A stretch of 17,696 nucleotides of DNA from Euryarchaeota archaeon UBA181 (GTDB taxonomy: Archaea; Thermoplasmatota; Poseidoniia; Poseidoniales; Thalassarchaeaceae). The position numbers and the translations under genes are program-made. Position 1 is the first letter of the stretch; every line of letters begins with the position of its first letter. Shown here piece after piece: positions 15,349 to 17,696 of this stretch. The DNA is taken from NCBI GenBank assembly GCA_002496725.1, contig DALI01000015.1:447-18142 (forward strand), written 5' to 3'. The notes beneath the pieces were generated by a model. That model saw nothing but the letters and a program-made list of their open reading frames with translations, searched no databases and was not told where the DNA came from.

Positions 15349-17505
15349 TTATCCATCCAAGTAAGGCTCAATTATCTCAGCTTCCATTACTCCCGAATTT
15401 GCAACCTGATTTCTCTTATTCCGTAAATCTTCAATGATGGGAATGAGTGCTAGAGGGGAAGCGGAACGGGTGATCGCGATGGATGATACCCATCCCAATG
15501 CGACCAGTGCCGACACTCCTAAAATTATAGGAGGGAGTATGGATTGACTAGAGTCTGACTTTGTGACATTGAAATCGAAGAATACTGGGAGTGAGTGTAG
15601 TGCGCCGGAGACTGCATGAATTTCCACAGTGTGTTCTCCCGATGTCATTTTCATGGGGTCTAGAATAACATGCCAGAGAAATGGGGTAAGTGCGCCAATT
15701 TCACTTGGTGTGGATGAATATGTTGTTTCTGACCACGCACCCCCATCAATTCTGTACTCTACCCTGTCCACACTTCCATACTGCCCCCAAGCATGACCGG
15801 TGATATTCACCAGTCCAGTGTCATTGGAGGGCCCTGACATATTTAGGCCGTGATTCTGAAGATTTGGGTCTATCAACTGAGTCTGCCCGCTGTCGTCGAG
15901 GAAAATAGCTAGTTCAACTGCTTCTAAGGCGTCGACCATCCCATATCCGAACTCACGATTCCAGTAGGGGTCTATCTCTGGGGCACTTGCTTCGCCTCTT
16001 CGTTCGGATGTATGTTTGAGGACTTCCTTTATCTGCAGAGGAGTTAGGTTCTCATTGGCTTCCCAGACCAAAGCCACGATTCCTGTTACAGCTGGAGCGG
16101 CATAGGATGTTCCACTTCCACGACCGGTGTATGTATTATCGGATGCATCCCCTCCGATGAAATTATTGCAACCTCCACTTGAAACGCAGCCCTCTGCCTG
16201 GACGATATTGGTCCCAGGGGCACTAATTTCTGGAATTAATTCGTTCAGGGGGTCCTGATCTCCATTGTCCCTCCTAGGGCCACGAGAGGAATATCCCGCT
16301 ATAGTGTCATCATCCCTATCTACCGTATTTTGATCATCGGTTGAAGCAACTGTGATGGAAAGTGAAGACGCACTCATCCCAGATAGCCCATCATTATTCT
16401 CGCCGTCGTTTCCAGCGGCATTTGAAACAGCAACGCCCATCTCCATTGCCTCATCGAGTATTCTACTATGCATATCAGTACCATCTGACCCTCCGGTCTC
16501 GTGACTTGTTATCCCCCAAGAGAGTGAGATAATATCTATTCCATGATTTTCCTCTGGGACCCCTGGCCATGCATCATCTCGGTGATCGATTATCCACTGT
16601 AGCCCATTCATGGCTGACTCGTAAGCTTCTTGCTCCAATACATAATTCTCGAAAGGGCCAGCTCCTACATCCGTCCCTATACGCACGTCAACGAGCATAG
16701 AGTCTGGAGCTGATCCATAGAAGTCTGTCTGAGTTCCATCGGCATCGATTCCACTAGCGCTTGCCATACCCATGCAAGCTGTTCCGTGCTGATTACCATC
16801 ATCAGGATCGAAAGAGCCGTCGTCCTGCCGCCCACCTGCAAGTACACACTGGGGATCAGAATGAACGAAGCAAACTGCATCGTAGCCAGCTACGAACTTT
16901 CCACTAAGTCCGGGATGCTCATTATCGACACCGGTATCTACCATTGCGATATTTATTCCACTACCAGTGACACCCAAGTCCCAAGCACCCACGGGGTATT
17001 CAGTTGAATTCCTAGCTTTGACCGTAGGAGTCTGAATATCTCCAAAGAATACTAGTGAGCCATACCTCTCTACCATGACAACCCCCTCTATTTCGGCCAA
17101 TTCCCATATCCCTGAGACATTGACATCACCGAGTAGTACGGCATCGACTATCGGTAACTCTAGATTGATTTCATAACCCAACGAAGAAAGGACATCGGCA
17201 TCATTCTGGGAAAATTCCCTTGAATATGATAGCCCGATATTTACCTGCCCTTGAGCTTCCTGTAATGAGTCATGAATCCCATTCCTATCTGCATCAAGTG
17301 ATGTGTGCTCCCACCACTGAGCATTCAAATCCCACCATATAGGACTCTGCTGAGGGGCATTTGTCGTATGCCCTTTCTCTATTTTCTGAATTCCATCCAG
17401 GTACATTGAGCCCTCTTGTACCTCCCCAATTGGTGCAACGATGCTACCCATTAGTGGAGACATCAAAATGAATACGATGACCATCGCCACGGGAGTACGA
17501 CTCAT
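15349..17505 (-). CDS. Secreted, membrane-anchored subtilisin-like serine protease
   Basis: Extracellular endopeptidase of family S8. 718 residues: signal peptide 1-24 (AMVIVFILMSPLMGSIVAP), an inhibitor/prodomain-like region at about 85-155, and the catalytic domain about 170-530. The triad is Asp190 (AMVDTGVD), His240 (HGTACMGMAS) and Ser467 (GTSYAAPAVTG), with oxyanion Asn366 (NAAGNDG), so it should be active. Cysteine pairs 212/220 and 440/446 could form disulfides. A beta-rich C-terminal module (about 555-650) with N-glycosylation sites follows, then a membrane helix (656-678) and a roughly 40-residue cytoplasmic tail. A DADRNGIHDS motif (71-80) resembles a calcium loop. It probably supplies peptides from outside proteins or processes surface proteins such as the neighbouring 1153-residue one. 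No ribosome binding site is seen; the start is the only ATG giving the signal peptide at the terminus. Confidence 0.95.
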   Translation of the reverse strand: MSRTPVAMVIVFILMSPLMGSIVAPIGEVQEGSMYLDGIQKIEKGHTTNAPQQSPIWWDLNAQWWEHTSLDADRNGIHDSLQEAQGQVNIGLSYSREFSQNDADVLSSLGYEINLELPIVDAVLLGDVNVSGIWELAEIEGVVMVERYGSLVFFGDIQTPTVKARNSTEYPVGAWDLGVTGSGINIAMVDTGVDNEHPGLSGKFVAGYDAVCFVHSDPQCVLAGGRQDDGSFDPDDGNQHGTACMGMASASGIDADGTQTDFYGSAPDSMLVDVRIGTDVGAGPFENYVLEQEAYESAMNGLQWIIDHRDDAWPGVPEENHGIDIISLSWGITSHETGGSDGTDMHSRILDEAMEMGVAVSNAAGNDGENNDGLSGMSASSLSITVASTDDQNTVDRDDDTIAGYSSRGPRRDNGDQDPLNELIPEISAPGTNIVQAEGCVSSGGCNNFIGGDASDNTYTGRGSGTSYAAPAVTGIVALVWEANENLTPLQIKEVLKHTSERRGEASAPEIDPYWNREFGYGMVDALEAVELAIFLDDSGQTQLIDPNLQNHGLNMSGPSNDTGLVNITGHAWGQYGSVDRVEYRIDGGAWSETTYSSTPSEIGALTPFLWHVILDPMKMTSGEHTVEIHAVSGALHSLPVFFDFNVTKSDSSQSILPPIILGVSALVALGWVSSIAITRSASPLALIPIIEDLRNKRNQVANSGVMEAEIIEPYLDG

Positions 17506-17586
17506 CGGTTAGAGCCAGTAGGCTTTACACCATCAAGTAACCCCTGATAGAGTCAGTACGAGATTAATCATAGATTGTGAGAATTA

Positions 17587-17696
17587 TGGTGGGGGCACTG
17601 GGATTTGAACCCAGATCAGCGGGTATCTCCCACTTTAGCGTGCACCCGGTAAGCGCACGCTCTCGGGTTGCGACAGGTCGGTGCTCCAGTTGGTCA
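17587..17696 (-). tRNA. Intron-containing tRNA, probably tRNA-Trp(CCA); 3' exon and most of intron
   Basis: The 3' half of a tRNA reads in from the right edge. Encoded CCA is at 17587-17589, discriminator A73 at 17590, acceptor strand TGCCCCC at 17591-17597, T arm CTGGG-TTCAAAT-CCCAG at 17598-17614, a 4-nt variable loop TGAT at 17615-17618, anticodon-stem 3' strand CCCGC at 17619-17623, and A38 at 17624. Upstream, no matching anticodon stem or GGGGGCA acceptor strand exists in the window, so an intron of at least 72 nt (17625 to beyond 17696) interrupts position 37/38. Its end, GGAG-AT, fits a bulge-helix-bulge: GGAG would pair with CTCC at positions 32-35, giving an anticodon beginning CC. 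With A73 and a large intron, Trp(CCA) is the best fit; Gly(CCC) or Arg(CCG/CCT) remain possible. The 5' exon is outside the window. Confidence 0.75.
17678..17696 (-). ncRNA. Candidate box C/D guide element in the tRNA intron
   Basis: On the minus strand the window begins with TGA (17696-17694), which could be the end of a box C, followed by exactly 12 nt (CCAACTGGAGCA, 17693-17682) and CCGA (17681-17678), one mismatch from the box D consensus CTGA. The CTGGAGC inside is complementary to GCTCCAG, the expected tRNA-Trp positions 31-37, and the base opposite C34 is the fifth upstream of the D-like box, which is the rule for 2'-O-methylation targets. Haloarchaeal and other euryarchaeal pre-tRNA-Trp introns are known to act this way. 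The full box C is outside the window, so this is an inference. Confidence 0.5.

Noticed and set aside
17587..17664. Reading the tRNA as complete, either class II with the AGTGGG/CCCGCT hairpin as variable arm, or as tRNA-Val(TAC) or tRNA-Asp(GTC)
   Set aside because: No acceptor strand matching TGCCCCC occurs in the window and none of these anticodons has a closing stem beside the T arm; the canonical intron model fits every position.
17676..17696. A plus-strand tRNA D-arm (GCTCCAGTTGGTCA) starting at the right edge
   Set aside because: Base 8 would not be T and no plausible acceptor sequence precedes it; the same bases are explained by the box C/D antisense element on the minus strand.
1..17696. 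CRISPR array, transposase, integrase or phage genes
   Set aside because: No regularly spaced repeats and no coding region resembling these families was found on either strand.

Overview
The window looks like a chromosome segment of a marine planktonic euryarchaeon, most likely Marine Group II (Candidatus Poseidoniales). The grounds are archaeal ribosomal proteins in the archaeal uL3-uL4-uL23-uL2 order, a group II chaperonin (thermosome), a Hef-type helicase, a tRNA with an archaeal bulge-helix-bulge intron, and large secreted, membrane-anchored proteins with a proline-rich cytoplasmic tail ending in a GWTMEQW-type motif that I associate with this group. The assignment rests on recognition, not on a search. 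There are no insertion sequences, CRISPR arrays, phage genes or rRNA genes.

Layout. Positions 1-2861 (minus) hold the start of a ribosomal protein operon: uL3, uL4, uL23 and a uL2 cut by the left edge, with 2-12 bp spacers and strong GAGGTG or AAGGAGG ribosome binding sites. A 240-bp divergent gap follows (2862-3101). It is unusually structured, with two long inverted repeats that interleave like a pseudoknot. Positions 3102-4880 (plus) encode a Hef-family helicase without the XPF nuclease half, ending in a PCNA-binding-like peptide. Positions 4883-9122 (minus) hold a thermosome subunit, then a two-gene unit: a flavodoxin fused to an SdhB-like module, overlapping by one base an HdrB/SdhE-like CCG-domain protein. 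Positions 9209-12670 (minus) encode a 1153-residue surface protein. A six-helix membrane protein of unknown function (12831-13928, plus) converges on a tiny membrane protein that overlaps the end of a class I/II aminotransferase (13902-15297, minus). A membrane-anchored subtilisin-like protease follows (15349-17505, minus). The right edge holds the 3' half of an intron-containing tRNA, deduced to be tRNA-Trp, whose intron appears to carry a box C/D guide.

The best candidate for something undescribed is the pair at 4883-7398. Its layout is that of an SdhB plus HdrB electron-transfer module (as in TfrB or SdhB/SdhE), but essentially every iron-sulfur ligand has been replaced: all cysteines of the three SdhB clusters and seven of ten in the two CCG modules. 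A flavodoxin domain is fused to the front. This reads as an iron-free, flavin-carrying relative of a classical Fe-S wire, or as a catalytic module turned into a scaffold.
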